The notes under the pieces were generated by a model that was not told where the DNA came from, searched no databases, and worked only from the letters and a program-made list of their open reading frames with translations. Of a stretch of DNA of 5,865 nucleotides, positions 4,887-5,865 are shown one piece after another. Position 1 is the first letter of the stretch. Each line of letters opens with the position of its first letter. The stretch lies in contig CALGOI010000240.1 of assembly GCA_937959065.1 (NCBI GenBank), positions 1-5,865 on the forward strand, read 5' to 3'. A program made the position numbers and the translations under genes. This DNA comes from an uncultured Ignavibacteriota bacterium. Its GTDB lineage: Bacteria > Bacteroidota > Ignavibacteria > Tepidaquicellales > Tepidaquicellaceae.

Positions 4887-5865
4887 TTAAACAGCTGTTT
4901 CTTCATATAATTTACGAATCAATGATTCGTATGCTTCAGACATACTCAGTTCCCTTCTCATCATAGCGTTTTCTGCCGTCTGGAGCGCTTTTTCAATGTC
5001 ATATCTTTCGCTGTCCTTACCAACCTCGTTCCATGAAAATGATGGTATATTCTTTGGTGGAAATCCGCCTCCGAATACGTTCGCGAAAATGCCGATCATA
5101 CTTCCCGTATTAAGCATTGTGTTTATCCCGAACTTCGAATGGTCGCCTATTATACTTCCCATAAACATCGAACCCGTATCCACTAATCCATCGGCTGTCT
5201 CAACTTTTATGTTTGTGTAGTTATTCTTAAGGTTGCTGGTAATTGTATCCGCTCCGAGATTAACCATCGGGCAGATGTACGAATCACCGATAAAACCGTC
5301 GTGCTGTTTGTTCACGTATGAATGGAATATGCTCGACGATATCTCTCCCGCTACTTTCGAATGATCACCAATGTAGCATGGTCCGTATATACGTGTACCG
5401 GATTTTATCTTACAATTCTTCCCGATAAAAACAGGTCCCTTAATAAAGACGTACGGCTCTAATTCCGTCTCGTCATCTATTACGATTCCCCCGTTCATAC
5501 AGTCTAGTGTAGTGTTCGGGTAAACGTGAAGGCCGCGACCGAAGTTGATGTTCATCAGGTCATCTCTCGCAATAATCTTCATTCCATCGAAAACATGCAG
5601 TAAGGTCGGATTCAACCGCACCCTGTACATTATATCTCTCTCGAGCAGGTAAGCGAAATACCTTCTGATATCCCAGGGATACTTTATCTCTATTATATCG
5701 TTTGTAAAGTCTTCAGTTGATATATCCTCGGTCTTCAATCCTGCCGATTCGAAATCCTGCGGCGATAAGACGTTGTCCCCGTCTGTCTTTTCGACTACTG
5801 ACTTTAAAGCGCCTGTCTTACCGTCCGATATATATGCAAAAAGATCGTCATCGCCGTGCTTCCAT
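4887..5865 (-). CDS. GlmU-like sugar nucleotidyltransferase/acyltransferase, C-terminal part (5' end outside window)
   Basis: This resembles the Bacteroidetes-type 'alternate GlmU' family, annotated as UDP-GlcNAc diphosphorylase/glucosamine-1-phosphate N-acetyltransferase and feeding cell-wall or LPS sugar nucleotide supply; the exact substrate is not proven by sequence. The frame stays open to the window edge (first full codon 5864-5862), so 325 residues are visible and the N-terminal nucleotide-binding motif is missing. A TTG at 5738 in the frame is internal, not the start. Visible parts: the end of the transferase domain with IKYPWD (60-65); a left-handed beta-helix of hexapeptide repeats (about 125-265: VFIKGPVFIGKNCKI, YIGDHSKVAGEI, GDSYICPMVNLGADT, TSNLKNNYTNIKV, GSIIGDHSKFGI); the family signature GGGFPPKNIPSFSW (265-278); and a helical tail ending YEETAV. 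It precedes the tRNA promoter by 35 nt. No strong terminator follows it. Confidence 0.88.
   Translation of the reverse strand, partial: WKHGDDDLFAYISDGKTGALKSVVEKTDGDNVLSPQDFESAGLKTEDISTEDFTNDIIEIKYPWDIRRYFAYLLERDIMYRVRLNPTLLHVFDGMKIIARDDLMNINFGRGLHVYPNTTLDCMNGGIVIDDETELEPYVFIKGPVFIGKNCKIKSGTRIYGPCYIGDHSKVAGEISSSIFHSYVNKQHDGFIGDSYICPMVNLGADTITSNLKNNYTNIKVETADGLVDTGSMFMGSIIGDHSKFGINTMLNTGSMIGIFANVFGGGFPPKNIPSFSWNEVGKDSERYDIEKALQTAENAMMRRELSMSEAYESLIRKLYEETAV

Noticed and set aside
4889..4900. 12-bp palindrome AAACAGCTGTTT at the end of the GlmU-like gene, seen as a possible operator or terminator
   Set aside because: It is formed by the last codons and stop (ACA GCT GTT TAA) of the coding sequence and has no following T-run in the gene direction.
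5736..5738. TTG as start codon of the GlmU-like protein
   Set aside because: The frame continues open with plausible protein sequence to the window edge, and the conserved IKYPWD region needs a nucleotidyltransferase domain before it. The true start is outside the window.

Overview
The window is a piece of a bacterial chromosome of moderate GC (roughly 40-45% by eye). Everything I can support lies on the minus strand, so transcription runs from high to low coordinates. The best guess for the host is the Bacteroidetes/Ignavibacteria/Chlorobi (FCB) group. Three things point there: the 'alternate' GlmU-type acyltransferase with the GGGFPPKNIPSFSW signature, a promoter of the form TTG-N20-TAnnTTTG in front of the tRNA, and an exported protein of unknown family with no cysteines. 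Clear Shine-Dalgarno sequences before infC, rpmI and rplT fit Ignavibacteria/Chlorobi-like lineages better than core Bacteroidetes, which often lack them. This placement is inference; no 16S is present.

Layout in the direction of transcription: (1) 5865-4887, the 3' part of a nucleotidyltransferase/left-handed beta-helix protein, running off the window edge. (2) 4851-4821, a Bacteroidetes-type promoter, followed by a tRNA-Val(GAC) at 4800-4727. (3) 4697-3534, a secreted protein of unknown function, 29 nt after the tRNA. (4) 3515-1557, thrS with a TTG start, only 18 nt after that gene. (5) 1509-904, infC, whose only sensible start is AUU, so the protein is 201 residues rather than the 163 given by the first ATG. 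(6) 886-689, rpmI (L35). (7) 600-253, rplT (L20). (8) 252-187, a short spacer with three mutually pairing segments that looks like a terminator/antiterminator switch. (9) 186-1, the first 62 codons of pheS.

The core is the classic thrS-infC-rpmI-rplT-pheS translation cluster: two aminoacyl-tRNA synthetases, initiation factor 3 and two 50S proteins, here headed by a tRNA gene and an unrelated secreted protein. The sequence suggests several control points: the AUU start of infC (IF3 autoregulation), a weak TTG start for thrS, and a possible attenuator between rplT and pheS whose first pairing arm begins at the rplT stop codon. I see no mobile element, CRISPR array or defence system. The novel-looking parts are the rplT-pheS switch and the unknown exported protein within the operon.
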